A DNA stretch of 61,838 nt from assembly GCA_027669525.1 (NCBI GenBank), contig JAQEDJ010000007.1:1-61838 (forward strand), given 5' to 3'. Position 1 is the stretch's first letter, and each line of letters starts with the position of its first letter. Below the pieces are notes generated by a model that was not told the DNA's origin, ran no database searches, and saw only the letters and a program-made list of their open reading frames with translations. Source of the stretch: Coriobacteriaceae bacterium AM48-5 (lineage in GTDB: Bacteria; Actinomycetota; Coriobacteriia; Coriobacteriales; Coriobacteriaceae). The translations under genes and the position numbers were made by a program. This document shows positions 31,077-42,008 of this stretch, piece after piece.

Positions 31077-31325
31077 ATGCATGACGTCGGAATGAACATG
31101 AGCCAGCTTGCCATGAGCGTCAAGCAGGTCGACGACACCATTGAGCTCGCTCACGAGTGGAGCCATCAGCTGCTGCATGCGACCGAGAACTTTGATATGG
31201 AGCGCATTGGCGCCAAGCTCGAGGCCGCCATGTCTGCGCTGCACGAGGCGCACGATGCGCTCGAGGGCTACGAGGAGGCCATCGAGGCAGATCACAACTC
31301 CGTCGGCTCTGTGAAACTGGTGTAA
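31077..31325 (+). CDS. 82-residue protein translationally coupled to nikR
   Basis: A small, largely helical protein with several His and Met residues in the N-terminal half (MHDVGMNMSQLAM, ELAHEWSHQLLHATENFDME) and an amphipathic second half (LEAAMSALHEAHDALEGYEE). I do not recognise a family. The start at 31077 has AAAGGAG seven bases upstream. Its stop is two bases from the GTG of nikR, whose own ribosome site is weak, so nikR translation probably depends on it. The position at the head of a nickel and hydrogenase-maturation cluster and the His/Met content make a metal-related role possible; this is inference. Confidence 0.75.
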   Translation: MHDVGMNMSQLAMSVKQVDDTIELAHEWSHQLLHATENFDMERIGAKLEAAMSALHEAHDALEGYEEAIEADHNSVGSVKLV

Positions 31326-31326
31326 C

Positions 31327-31821
31327 GTGGCCGAGCACGAGCACGCGCACGATCACGGTGCGGACGACGATGCGAGCTGCCGCTACAGCGGCTCCAGCTC
31401 CGAGCTGGTCCGCTTTTCGGTCACCGCGCCCGACGACCTGCTGCGCCGCTTTGACGAGCAGATCGCGCGCCGTGGTGACGTGGCTAACCGATCCGAGGCC
31501 GTACGCGATCTGATTCGCGCCTCGATCGCCAAGGAACAGATGCGCACGCCCGACGAGCAGGTCATCGGTTCGCTCACCATGATCTATGACCACCATACCG
31601 GCGATCTGACGCGCCGTCTGGACGAGGTGCAGCACGACTACACCGACGAGATCGTCTCGACCATGCACGTGCATCTGGACCACCACAACTGCCTGGAGAT
31701 TCTGGCGCTCAAGGGTCGCGGCGAGCGTGTCTACGAGCTGGCCGACCGGTTGCTGGGGCTGCGCGGCGTTAAGCACGGCGAGCTCACGTGCGCCGCCACC
31801 AAGCAGAGCCTGGGGCTGTAG
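31327..31821 (+). CDS. nikR: Nickel-responsive regulator NikR
   Basis: NikR is a ribbon-helix-helix repressor that binds DNA when loaded with nickel. The 164-residue product has the DNA-binding part at about 27-70 (LVRFSVTAPDDLLRRFDEQI, NRSEAVRDLIR) and the ACT-like metal domain after it, with the nickel ligands in TMHVHLDHHNCLEI (three His and one Cys). A His-rich N-terminal extension (EHEHAHDHG) is an addition relative to E. coli NikR and may bind metal. It starts with GTG two bases after the preceding stop. Targets would include the downstream hyp genes or a nickel transporter outside the window. Confidence 0.93.
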   Translation: MAEHEHAHDHGADDDASCRYSGSSSELVRFSVTAPDDLLRRFDEQIARRGDVANRSEAVRDLIRASIAKEQMRTPDEQVIGSLTMIYDHHTGDLTRRLDEVQHDYTDEIVSTMHVHLDHHNCLEILALKGRGERVYELADRLLGLRGVKHGELTCAATKQSLGL

Positions 31822-31878
31822 CGGGATTTCCCACAGCGCACCTGCATAAAGGGACAGGTTTCAACGAAGGAAGGTCGC

Positions 31879-34332
31879 ATGCGACATGTGCATATCCATG
31901 TAACGGGCATTGTGCAGGGCGTTGGCATGCGGCCATTTGTGTATCGCGAGGCTATGGCGCATGGCATTTGCGGCTGGGTGCTCAACGCGGGCGATGGCGT
32001 GCACATCGAGGCGCATGCTTCAGTCGAGGCACTCGACGGCTTTGTCGCCGCGCTGTCGGAGCACGCGCCTGCCGCGGCCCGCGTTGAGCATGTCGCTGTT
32101 GAGGACCTGGAGCCCGACGCTTGGGATGCCGACGATGAGCAGGTCTTTTGCATCGTGGCGTCGCGGGATCAGACCGTGCACACGACGCTCATCTCCCCCG
32201 ATATCGCCACCTGTGACGACTGCCTGCGCGAACTGTTCGACCCCGCCGACCGACGCTATCACTACCCCTTTATCAACTGCACCAACTGCGGACCGCGCTT
32301 TACCATCATCCGGTCGCTGCCTTATGACCGAGCGGCCACGTCGATGGATTGCTTCCCCATGTGCCCCGAGTGCGCCGCAGAGTATGGCGACCCGCTTGAC
32401 CGGCGCTTTCATGCGCAGCCCAATGCCTGCTTTGACTGCGGGCCACATATTACCTGGCGCGAGGCGGCGGGCGACATGGAGCTCGAAGGCTCGGGGGCGA
32501 CGCCAGCCGTCGGCAGCACGCGCGAAACTAGCGATGTCATTATTGACCGCTGTGTCGAGCTGCTGGCCAGCGGCGGTATTGTCGCCATCAAGGGCCTGGG
32601 CGGATTCCATCTGGCCTGCAACGCCGCCAATGAGCAGGCGGTGGTCGAGCTGCGCCGTCGCAAGCGCCGCAGCAACAAGCCGCTTGCCGTTATGGTGCGC
32701 AGCCTTGCCGATGCTGAATGCCTGTGCCATGTCGGTGATGCCGAGCGCGGCTTGCTAACCGGTAGCATCCGCCCCATCGTGCTGTTGCGCCGACGTGCTG
32801 TTGGCGAGGGAGATTCCCCCGACGGCCTTACACTCGCGCCATCCGTCGCGCACGATCTACCCGAGCTCGGCGTCATGCTCCCCTATACACCGCTTCAACA
32901 TTTGCTGCTCGCCGCAGCCGCGGCGCGCGGCATGCACGCGCTCGTCATGACCAGCGGAAACCTGAGCGAAGAACCTATCGAGACCGACGATGCCCTTGCA
33001 TGGGAGCATCTCGTTGCCGCCGGCATCGCCGACGCGCTACTTGGCAACGACCGTGCGATTCTCTCACGCTACGACGACTCCGTGGTACGTGTGGTCGACG
33101 GCACCGTCATGCCTGTGCGTCGCGCACGCGGATATGCGCCGCAACCGTTGTCGTTGCCGGCGCTCGACGGCACTGCACCCTGCGTGCTCGCCTGCGGGCC
33201 GCAGCAAAAAGCGACGATCGCGCTCACGCGCGAGGACGCCGACGGCCATGTGGCCTGTTTTGTGTCGCAGCATATCGGCGATGTCGAAAACGGCGCGACC
33301 TTCGATGCCTGGAGCGCCGCCCGCGCACGTCTAGAAAACCTCTTTGACCTGACGCCTGTCGCCCTGGCATGCGACATGCACCCCAGCTATCTGTCGAGCC
33401 AGTGGGCACGTGAGCGGGCACGGGAGCACAGTCTGCCGCTAATCGAAATCCAGCATCATCATGCTCACATCGCGAGCGTAATGGCGGAGACGATTGTCGC
33501 TGGCCGGCTTGCGCCCGATACGCGCGTCCTCGGTATTGCCTTCGATGGTACGGGTGCCGGCACCGACGGCACCATATGGGGCGGTGAGTTTCTTATCGCC
33601 GGCCTTGCCGATTTTGAACGCGCCGCGCACCTGCGCACCTGGGCGCTGCCAGGCGGTGCCGCATCCGTGCGCGATGCCCGGCGCAACGCCTTTGCCCTGC
33701 TGAGCGAGCTCGGCCTGCTCGAGCATCCGGGTGCCGCGGGGCTATTGGACACCCTCGACGAGCAAACACGCAGCGTGACAGCCACCATGATCGAGCGCGG
33801 CATCAACAGCCCGCGTACCAGCAGCATGGGGCGTCTCTTTGATGCCGCGGCAGCGATTCTGGGCATCTGCGGCAAGGCAACCTACGAGGGCGAACCCGCC
33901 ATAGAACTCGAAGCCGCCGCCTGGCGCGCGCTCGGCGGTAAGCCCGTTCGTCTCGACGGCAATCATACAGGCGTATTCACGTCTGCGGACGACTCCCCCA
34001 TCTTGGACCCCCAACCGCTCATCGAAGCTCTTCTGAATGGAATCGAGGCAGGCGTGCCGGCCGACCGGCTCGCCCTCGGGTTTCACATCGCCATTACGCA
34101 CGCTACGACCCACATCGCGTGCGAGATCTGTGATCGCGAAGGCCTCGATACCGTCGCGCTCTCGGGCGGTGTGTTCATGAACCGGCTTTTGCTTCAGCTC
34201 CTTACCCACGAACTCAAAGACGCCGGTCTTGCCGTCTTGGTCCCCCACGCTGTACCCGCCAACGACGGCTGCATCGCCTACGGTCAGGCCGCCATCGCTC
34301 GCGCCCGCCTCGCGCAGACAGCATCGCGATAG
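31879..34332 (+). CDS. hypF: Carbamoyltransferase HypF
   Basis: HypF makes the carbamoyl group that HypE turns into the cyanide ligand of [NiFe] hydrogenase. The 817-residue protein has all parts in order: acylphosphatase domain (residues 1-90; VTGIVQGVGMRPFVYR), two zinc fingers (CDDCLRE...CTNCGPRF and CPECAAEYGD...CFDCGPH, about 112-190), a YrdC-like domain (KGLGGFHLACNA, KRRSNKPLAVMVR), and a Kae1-like carbamoyltransferase domain with HHHAHIASVMAE and GGVFMNRLL. The start at 31879 follows GAAGGAAGG. It leads hypC-hypD-hypE. Confidence 0.96.
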   Translation: MRHVHIHVTGIVQGVGMRPFVYREAMAHGICGWVLNAGDGVHIEAHASVEALDGFVAALSEHAPAAARVEHVAVEDLEPDAWDADDEQVFCIVASRDQTVHTTLISPDIATCDDCLRELFDPADRRYHYPFINCTNCGPRFTIIRSLPYDRAATSMDCFPMCPECAAEYGDPLDRRFHAQPNACFDCGPHITWREAAGDMELEGSGATPAVGSTRETSDVIIDRCVELLASGGIVAIKGLGGFHLACNAANEQAVVELRRRKRRSNKPLAVMVRSLADAECLCHVGDAERGLLTGSIRPIVLLRRRAVGEGDSPDGLTLAPSVAHDLPELGVMLPYTPLQHLLLAAAAARGMHALVMTSGNLSEEPIETDDALAWEHLVAAGIADALLGNDRAILSRYDDSVVRVVDGTVMPVRRARGYAPQPLSLPALDGTAPCVLACGPQQKATIALTREDADGHVACFVSQHIGDVENGATFDAWSAARARLENLFDLTPVALACDMHPSYLSSQWARERAREHSLPLIEIQHHHAHIASVMAETIVAGRLAPDTRVLGIAFDGTGAGTDGTIWGGEFLIAGLADFERAAHLRTWALPGGAASVRDARRNAFALLSELGLLEHPGAAGLLDTLDEQTRSVTATMIERGINSPRTSSMGRLFDAAAAILGICGKATYEGEPAIELEAAAWRALGGKPVRLDGNHTGVFTSADDSPILDPQPLIEALLNGIEAGVPADRLALGFHIAITHATTHIACEICDREGLDTVALSGGVFMNRLLLQLLTHELKDAGLAVLVPHAVPANDGCIAYGQAAIARARLAQTASR

Positions 34333-34463
34333 GCTGTTTTGCCAGCCTGCGCGCCGCCGTCTCACAGGTGTAACGCGTTTGCTCGTGACTTCCGCGAGCG
34401 CTACCATCAACTGATGGGTAATTAGGCGCCTATCCAGCGCAAAACGTATAAAAGGGGAACATT

Positions 34464-34724
34464 ATGTGCCTTGCCGTTCCCGGTAAAGTGGTCAAACGCG
34501 ACGACGACCTTAAGGCGACCGTCGACATGATGGGCATCGAGCGCCCCGTTTCGCTGCGCCTCGTGCCGACGGCACAGGTAGGCGACTATATTCTCGTGCA
34601 CGCCGGCTTTGGCATCCAGATCGTCGACGAGCAGGAAGCGCAAGAAACGCTCGAGCTCGTTAATGCCATGACCGAACTGGCCGAAGAAGACCAACTGGCC
34701 ACCAACCCGGCCGAGGCATACTAG
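34464..34724 (+). CDS. hypC: Hydrogenase maturation chaperone HypC
   Basis: HypC carries the Fe(CN)2CO unit with HypD and hands it to the hydrogenase large subunit. The 86-residue protein starts MCLAVPGKV, with the essential Cys2 and the following His/Pro region, and has the small beta-barrel typical of the family (GDYILVHAGFGIQIVDEQEA). The start has AAAGGGG upstream. Its TAG overlaps the hypD GTG by one base. Confidence 0.95.
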   Translation: MCLAVPGKVVKRDDDLKATVDMMGIERPVSLRLVPTAQVGDYILVHAGFGIQIVDEQEAQETLELVNAMTELAEEDQLATNPAEAY

Positions 34725-35836
34725 TGGCGGCGGCGCAGCCGGTTCGCTCCGGTATCGACTTTTCGGCATTTCGCGACCCCAGGCTGGCTCGCGAGCTCAT
34801 CGATCGCATTCATGAGCTTGTCGGCGACCGCACCATCAACCTTATGGAAGTCTGCGGCACGCATACCGCGAGCATCGGGCGCTATGGTTTTCGCTCCATT
34901 ATGCCTGCCGGGCTCAAACTGCTGAGCGGTCCGGGTTGCCCCGTCTGCGTTACCGCCAACCGCGATATCGACCATGCAATCGCGCTCGCCAAGATGGACG
35001 GCGCCATCATCACCACCTTTGGCGACATGATGCGCGTGCCCGGGTCGTCTACCTCGCTCGCCGCGCAAAAGGCGGCGGGGCGCGATATTCGCATTGTGTA
35101 CTCCCCGCTCGATGCACTCGATATCGCCGAACACAACCCCGATCGCCCGGTCATCTTTATGGGCGTCGGCTTTGAGACCACGACGCCCACCATCGCCGCC
35201 GCCATCCTGGAGGCAGACGCGCGTGGGCTGCAGAACTTCTCGGTCTACTGCGCCCACAAGACCACGCCGCCGGCGCTGCGCGCCATCGCCAACGATCCCG
35301 AGACCACTATCGACGGCTTTATCCTGCCGGGCCACGTCGCCACCATCACAGGCTTAGCCCCCTTTGGCTTTTTGGTCGACGAGTTCGAGACCCCGGGCGT
35401 AGTCACCGGATTTGAGCCGGTCGATATTCTGCAAGGCATCTGCATGCTGGTCCAGATGGTTGTTGAGGGGCAGCCCGCAATCGACAACGCCTACCGCCGT
35501 GGCGTCAACGCAGACGGCAACCCCGTGGCGCGCCAGCTGGTCGAGCAGGTGTTTGAGCCATGCGACACCACGTGGCGCGGGCTGGGGCCGATTGCCAACT
35601 CGGGCCTTTCCATCCGCCCCGAGTTCTCGCGCTTTGATGCCCGCACTCGCTTTGACGTGCCCGTTGAGACGACGGTCGAGCCGCGTGGGTGCCGCTGCGG
35701 CGACGTGCTGCGCGGGGCCATTACGCCGAGCGACTGCCCTCTGTTCGGCTGCGCTTGTACACCCGAGCATCCCATCGGCCCCTGCATGGTGAGTTCCGAG
35801 GGCAGCTGTGCAGCATATTTCCGCTACCGAGGCTAA
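34724..35836 (+). CDS. hypD: Hydrogenase maturation protein HypD
   Basis: HypD is the Fe-S scaffold on which the Fe(CN)2CO centre is built. The 370-residue product keeps the motifs MEVCGTHTASIGRYG, GPGCPVCVT, FGDMMRVPGS, GFETTTPT and GFILPGHVATITG, and the four C-terminal Cys for the [4Fe-4S] cluster (RGCRCGDVLRG, CPLFGCACTPEHPIGPCMVSSEG). The start is the GTG at 34724, overlapping the hypC stop by one base, which indicates coupling. Confidence 0.96.
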   Translation: MAAAQPVRSGIDFSAFRDPRLARELIDRIHELVGDRTINLMEVCGTHTASIGRYGFRSIMPAGLKLLSGPGCPVCVTANRDIDHAIALAKMDGAIITTFGDMMRVPGSSTSLAAQKAAGRDIRIVYSPLDALDIAEHNPDRPVIFMGVGFETTTPTIAAAILEADARGLQNFSVYCAHKTTPPALRAIANDPETTIDGFILPGHVATITGLAPFGFLVDEFETPGVVTGFEPVDILQGICMLVQMVVEGQPAIDNAYRRGVNADGNPVARQLVEQVFEPCDTTWRGLGPIANSGLSIRPEFSRFDARTRFDVPVETTVEPRGCRCGDVLRGAITPSDCPLFGCACTPEHPIGPCMVSSEGSCAAYFRYRG

Positions 35837-35920
35837 TGGGTTCCGCCGCTCTAACGAACGGCGGGCCGGTCGACGCTGCACCTCACCCATATAATTCCGT
35901 CCTCGATTGGAGTTTTCGAT

Positions 35921-36953
35921 ATGTCCCGTACTGCCACCGATAGCACTGTCCTGTTGGGCCACGGCTCTGGCGGCCAGATGATGAAGCGCATTATCGATGA
36001 GGTCTTTTTGGATGCCTTTGGGTCGCCCGAGCTGCTCGAGGGCAACGATGCCGGCGTCGCCGCACTGCCCGCGAGCGGGCGCATCGCCATGTCGACCGAC
36101 AGCTTTGTAGTCTCGCCGCAGTTCTTCCCCGGCGGCAATATCGGCCGACTCGCCGTGTGCGGAACCGTCAACGATGTCGCGACCTCGGGTGCCAATGTGC
36201 GCTACCTGTCGTGCGGCTTTATCCTCGAAGAGGGCTACCCCATGGACAAGCTGCGTCAAATCGTGCAGACCATGGCCGAAACGGCGTGCGAGGCGGACGT
36301 GGCGATCATCACGGGCGACACCAAAGTGGTCGAGCGCGGCGGGGCCGACGGCGTCTACATCAATACCGCCGGCGTGGGCGAAGTGCCCGCGGGCGTAACG
36401 CTCAGCGGCGCCAACTGCCGCCCCGGCGACGTCATTCTGGTGTCGGGTACACTCGGCGACCACGGCATCGCCATCATGAGCCAACGCGAGGGCTTGGCGT
36501 TTTCGAGCACCATCGAAAGCGATGCCGCGCCGCTCAACCAGCTGATTGCCGATGTGCTTGCCGCAGCACCCGACACACGCTGCTTCCGCGACCCCACGCG
36601 CGGTGGCCTGGCCTCGACGCTCAACGAGTTTGCACAAGCCAGCGGCGTTGCCATGGAGGTCGACGAGGATGCCGTGCCCGTGCGCCCCGACGTGCAGGCA
36701 GCCTGCGAGATGCTCGGCTACGATGTGCTGCAGGTGGCAAACGAGGCAAGATGGTCGCCGTGGTGCCGGCCGAGCAAGCCGATGCCGCGCTGGCAGCCAT
36801 GCGCGCCGCCCGCTACGGCGAGAACGCCGCGATTATCGGTCGCGTGCTGCCGCTTGCCGAGGGCGCCGTCCCGCCGTGCGCGTGCGCACCGGCTGGGGCT
36901 CGACCCGTATCCTCGACATGCTCGTAGGAGAGCAGCTGCCGAGGATTTGCTAG
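35921..36953 (+). CDS. hypE: Hydrogenase maturation protein HypE (two frameshifts)
   Basis: HypE dehydrates a carbamoyl group on its C-terminal Cys to thiocyanate, the cyanide donor. About 345 residues: PurM-like fold with HGSGGQMMKRI, GNDAGVAALPASGRIAMSTDSFVVSP split over the ATP site, RDPTRGGLASTLNE, and the invariant C-terminus PRIC. Two deletions shift the frame: near 36745 GAGGGCAAG is written GAGGCAAG, and near 36874 CCGCCCGTG is written CCGCCGTG. Repairing both gives VANEGKMVAVVP and PPVRVRTGWGSTRILDM and a proper end at 36953. The last 19 codons and 27 bp of 3' flank are repeated 7 kb downstream (43979-44062). Confidence 0.93.
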
Positions 36954-36980
36954 CGGGCGAGCGCCGGCCGGCGCGGCTCG
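36896..36980 (+). repeat. Direct repeat, hypE 3' end (native copy)
   Basis: The last codons of hypE and the bases after its stop. About nine tenths of the positions match 43979-44062. Together the two copies bracket the beta-glucoside PTS segment. Confidence 0.85.
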
Positions 36981-37127
36981 CTCCGCCACCAGGCCGTCGT
37001 CCCGCCCTGCCCGATCCGCTGCCACCCCAAGATTGAGCGAGCCAAATGTTCACCCTGGAAATGAGCGGGGCACACGTGCGGCAGAGAGCATGTAAATCGA
37101 CGAATGCATTTCCCCCAAATATCAAAT

Positions 37128-37165
37128 AGCCCCGCGACCGGGCTGAAATCGGTCGCGGGGCTTTG
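37128..37165 (+). terminator. Rho-independent terminator after hypE
   Basis: AGCCCCGCGACCG (37128-37140) pairs with CGGTCGCGGGGCT (37150-37162), followed by TTGC. Symmetry allows action for the convergent gene at 37188 as well. Confidence 0.85.
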
Positions 37166-37187
37166 CATTTTCAAGCTTTGCTGTTGT

Positions 37188-37628
37188 CTACGCTCTGAAC
37201 TTTGGATACGTCAGCAGCATGAGCGCGACGCTCACGCCCAGCTGCATGAGAATCTGGCGCACGTCGCCGGCACCTCCTAACGCCGCGGCGCGAACCAGAT
37301 TGGCGACGCCGAGTGGCATGCCGCCGCCAAACCAGAGCGAAAGACCTAGCAGCACCTTGTCACCCATATCAGGCTCAAAGGGCACCGAGGCCACCACCGC
37401 CCGATACGCTCGCACCTCAAGGAAGATCAACGCCACGATGAGCAGCAAGGTAACGAGCATCGACGCGATCGATGCAGAGGACGCCGCAGAGCCCGTAAGC
37501 TCGCCCACAGTCGCATCCATAAGTAGAACGCCCACCGCATAAATCAGTGACATGACCCCCAGGGTCGTAAGCGCCGAACGCGCCCCAACGCGCCCCGCGC
37601 CCCTAGCGCCAACGTTTCTTGCCGTCAT
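37188..37628 (-). CDS. Small membrane protein, unknown function
   Basis: 146 residues from ATG 37628 with GGGAGG six bases upstream; longer readings add Arg-rich sequence without a ribosome site. Four hydrophobic segments are visible: LTTLGVMSLIYAVGVLLM, MLVTLLLIVALIFLEV, a Gly-rich one (LLGLSLWFGGGMPLGVANLV), and IQLGVSVALMLLTYP-like at the end. A basic N-terminus suggests it starts inside. No family is recognised. It is the last gene of the minus-strand PTS set and is separated from ptsH by a terminator, so it may be independent. Confidence 0.65.
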   Translation of the reverse strand: MTARNVGARGAGRVGARSALTTLGVMSLIYAVGVLLMDATVGELTGSAASSASIASMLVTLLLIVALIFLEVRAYRAVVASVPFEPDMGDKVLLGLSLWFGGGMPLGVANLVRAAALGGAGDVRQILMQLGVSVALMLLTYPKFRA

Positions 37629-37645
37629 CGTTAACCTCCCTAAGC

Positions 37646-37678
37646 AAAGGGCCCGCCGGCGCGCACCGGCGGGCCAAT
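37646..37678 (-). terminator. Terminator after ptsH
   Basis: GGCCCGCCGG (37650-37659) pairs with CCGGCGGGCC (37666-37675); on the minus strand CTTT follows. It is 60 bp after the HPr stop. Confidence 0.75.
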
Positions 37679-37737
37679 CTTTCTGGAGCCAGCCCACCTT
37701 GGGTGGCCCAAAGCGCATCGGCGCGGCTTTTGCCCGC

Positions 37738-38004
37738 CTACTCCCCGCAGCCACTCTCGACAAGCGCCACGAGGGCATCGACGGCGGCCGCCTCGTCGGC
37801 GCCGTCGGCCGCAATCACAATCTCGCAACCGCAGATCATCCCCAGGCTCATGACCATCAAGATAGACTTGGCGTCCTTGGCGTCTCCGCCCACCTTGCCA
37901 ACGGTGATCGAGCTCTCGTACTTGCTTGCCTCCTGCACAAACAGCGACGCAGGACGCGCGTGGATACCGCTCGGATTCTTGACGACCGTCGTCTTGGAAA
38001 CCAT
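37738..38004 (-). CDS. ptsH: Phosphocarrier protein HPr
   Basis: HPr passes phosphate from enzyme I to the sugar-specific IIA proteins. The 88-residue product has the active-site His in GIHARPAS (about residue 15) and the regulatory Ser in DAKSILMVMSLG (about 46), the form used by Gram-positive HPr kinase. The start at 38004 has AAGGAG seven bases upstream. It directly follows the GH1 gene in the PTS operon, an unusual place for ptsH, which is often next to ptsI; enzyme I is not in the window. Confidence 0.95.
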   Translation of the reverse strand: MVSKTTVVKNPSGIHARPASLFVQEASKYESSITVGKVGGDAKDAKSILMVMSLGMICGCEIVIAADGADEAAAVDALVALVESGCGE

Positions 38005-38013
38005 CTCTGCTCC

Positions 38014-39551
<1,538 letters not shown>

Positions 39552-39623
39552 GGTATGTCCTCATCTCTCTTGGTTGGGTTGGGGATGCGAGCCGCAGGGC
39601 GCGACCCGCAATCGGGAGACGCG

Positions 39624-39953
39624 TTAGCGGGCGGTCAGCGCGCGCACTACGGGCATCATCTTCTTGGCCATGTGCAGCTCGGCGCTGATGGTCATAAGCG
39701 TATCCTGGGCGTGCACGAACAGCAGGGAGTACTCGACCTCCTCGCCGCCCGCCTGGCGCTGGATCATCTCGGTCTGCGCTTTGTGCGCCTCAAGGATCTT
39801 GGCATCAGCCTCGGCAAGATGCGCGTCTGCCGCATCGAAATCGAACTCCGCCAGGGCATCCATCGCCTTGTCGATGCAGGCGCGGCCGTCGCCAGCGTTG
39901 ATGATGACGTTCATCGCGACCGCAGGAACGTTGATTGTCTCATCAGCCATCAT
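39624..39953 (-). CDS. PTS lactose/cellobiose-type IIA component
   Basis: A 109-residue IIA protein of the Lac/Chb family, which transfers phosphate from HPr to IIB. The helical family pattern is clear: VIINAGDGRACIDKAMDALA, DAHLAEADAKILEAHKAQTE, and the active-site His in LLFVHAQDTLMT. It lies between the GH1 gene and IIC in the operon IIB-IIC-IIA-GH1-HPr. Confidence 0.93.
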   Translation of the reverse strand: MMADETINVPAVAMNVIINAGDGRACIDKAMDALAEFDFDAADAHLAEADAKILEAHKAQTEMIQRQAGGEEVEYSLLFVHAQDTLMTISAELHMAKKMMPVVRALTAR

Positions 39954-40046
39954 GGCCTCCTATTCTTGGGTACCGGCCGCCTCCACGGCCGGTACTGAAA
40001 CATCTGGTAGCAACTAGGCGACGAACTCTGAGTCGCCCGTAGAGGT

Positions 40047-41365
40047 TTACTCGACAGCAGCTGCGGCAGCGGCCTTGGCGGCTTCCTTGGCAGCCTTCTT
40101 GGCCGCTTTCTTTGCAGCCTTCTCGGCAGCCTGCTCTTCCTCGATCTTGCACTGGTAGTTATCGGCAGCCTTAAAGAACGGGAACCACAGAATCGCGGCG
40201 ATCAGCAGGTTGACGCAGACAAGTGCGATATTGCGCACGTCTCCGCCCGACATAAAGAACGCCGAGACCGCATTGGGCAGGAAGTTCATATCGAAATTCT
40301 CGACGTGCAGGCTCGCCCAGCCCATGCTCATCCAGAGGTAGGCGTTGGCAGACAGCAGGATAGACTGCAGCACCATGGGGATGAACATAAAGGGGTTGGC
40401 GACGATCGTGGAGAAGACCAGCGGCTCGTTAATGTTGAACAGCGACGGGATAATCGTTGCACGGCCGAGCGTCTTGTTCTTCTTGGACTTGGCAAAGAGC
40501 ATGTAGAAGGCCAACGGAAGCGTTGCGCCCTCGCCGCCGATCATGATGTAGCGAGTAATGCCGTACGCGTTAATGTTAGTGGGAGCGAGGCCTGCGGCAT
40601 AGGCGGCCATGTTCTCGGCAAGAGCAGACTTTTGGATGGACTGCTGGATCGGCGAGAACACCCAGCCGGAGATGCCAAAGAAGTAGAAGGTGTCCATGAC
40701 AAGCGGGATGGCGATGGTGCCGGGCAGCGTCTGGGCAAAGCCGGTAACGGGCGAAAGGATGATCGCGACCGCGCTAAAAACGTCGACCTGGAGCATGTTG
40801 GTAAAGAGCCAAGCCACAAAAAGCGACAGCAGCACCGCAATGATGTTATCGAACCAGTCTTGACGAAGTCGGGCACGAGGCTGTCCTCGGAAAAGAACGT
40901 CATGCGCGCCATGCGCTTGTAGATAAAGCCAACGACAAATCCCACGACCATCGCGGTGAACATGCCACCCGCGCCAAACTTGGCCATCTGGAAGACATAG
41001 CCCTGATCGGTGATGGTGGGGTTCATGCACAGCATAAAAGCGCCTATACCGGTAAAACCGGCAATCATGCTGCGGTCTTTGCGATCTTCCTTGACCGCAA
41101 CGTTATGCGGGATGATAAACGCCATGAACATGCCCACGAGGCCAAACGAGAACGTAGTGAGCGGCGACAGGTCGGGCAGGGCCGGGACAAAGCGACGGAT
41201 AATGTTCCACAGGCTCGGGATGGCCGAGACCATGGAGAAGGGGACGATGTAGAGAACTGCGTCGGAGATAACGCCAAACCAGTAGGTTGAGGTAAGCTTG
41301 TTCATCACGGGGACGACATGCTCGGTGATCCACGCCTGGATCGCTTCCATGAACTTTTGCAGCAT
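40047..41365 (-). CDS. PTS cellobiose-type IIC permease (frameshift)
   Basis: The membrane channel of the PTS, about 438 residues with eight or more membrane helices. Family motifs include STYWFGVISDAVLYIVPFSM, FGLVGMFMAFIIPHN, and the C-terminal LPNAVSAFFMSGGDVR-like region after GEGATLPLAFYML. The last 35 residues are Lys/Ala/Glu-rich (KKAAKEAAKAAAAAAVE), an unusual charged tail. Near 40859 one G is missing (GTCAAGGACTGG given as GTCAAGACTGG), breaking the frame at PDFVK|DWFDNI. It lies between IIB and IIA. Confidence 0.9.
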
Positions 41366-41376
41366 GTTGTCCCCTC

Positions 41377-41706
41377 CTAGTCTTCGTCAAGCAGGTCGTA
41401 GGCATCCTCGAGGATGCTCTCGCCGTCGAGCGCCGCGTAATAGTCGGGGTCGATGGCCATGACCTTCACGCCGTGAGATGCCACTTGAGACTGGATCTCG
41501 GGCACCTCGGAGGCGAAGTGCGGACCGAGCAGGAGGACGTCGATCTTGTCGGCGTAGTCCATAATCTCAGACTTACTGACTGCCTTGATGGTGCAGTCAA
41601 GACCCTTGGACTTTGCGACCTTGCGCATGCCTGCCGCCATAAAGCCGGTCGAGGCACCGATGCCGCAAGCGAGGAGAATGCGAACGGTGCCGTTCTCATC
41701 TGCCAT
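41377..41706 (-). CDS. PTS lactose/cellobiose-type IIB component
   Basis: A 109-residue IIB protein. The phosphorylated Cys is in the P-loop-like ILLACGIGASTG (about residue 14), and LLLGPHFASEVPEIQSQV is the second family block. ATG 41706 has AAGGAG six bases upstream; longer readings run into the repeat-rich promoter region. First gene of the PTS operon, divergent from the PRD regulator. Confidence 0.93.
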   Translation of the reverse strand: MADENGTVRILLACGIGASTGFMAAGMRKVAKSKGLDCTIKAVSKSEIMDYADKIDVLLLGPHFASEVPEIQSQVASHGVKVMAIDPDYYAALDGESILEDAYDLLDED

Positions 41707-41848
41707 GGGGTACTCCTTTCCCAATAAGCGGGCTCGAGGCAGCTCCGATGCCGCTGCGATCCCCGCTGTGTTCTTGGGCGCCCGTGTCGACCCGGCCGCC
41801 CTTGACCGTGACTGCACTATACGCGGCGGAGGGCTCTTGCCGCCAACC

Positions 41849-41934
41849 GACTTTTTGCCGCATAGCGGCAAGGCAGCAGATTTTCCGCCCGCGCGGCAAA
41901 CCGGGCGATTTTCCGCTTGGGCGGCAAATTGGAA
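41849..41934. promoter_or_regulatory. Three tandem operator-like repeats in the PTS divergent promoter
   Basis: Units begin at 41849, 41879 and 41907, each GAyTTTT followed by a dyad: TTGCCGC-N3-AGCGGCAA, CCGCCCGCGCGGCAAA and CCGCTTGGGCGGCAAA. Spacing of 28-30 bp is near three helical turns. They lie between the divergent IIB gene and the PRD regulator and probably bind that regulator. Confidence 0.6.
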
Positions 41935-42008
41935 AAGACACCCTTTCTTAACCTGAGATACCATGGGGCGGTACACCCTGTCTGCCGTTCATCTCTTGGA
42001 GGAAAGCC

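Noticed and set aside
36745..36953. hypE as a pseudogene
   Set aside because: Both breaks are single-base losses in G3/C3 runs, and sequence after them is conserved to the invariant PRIC end.
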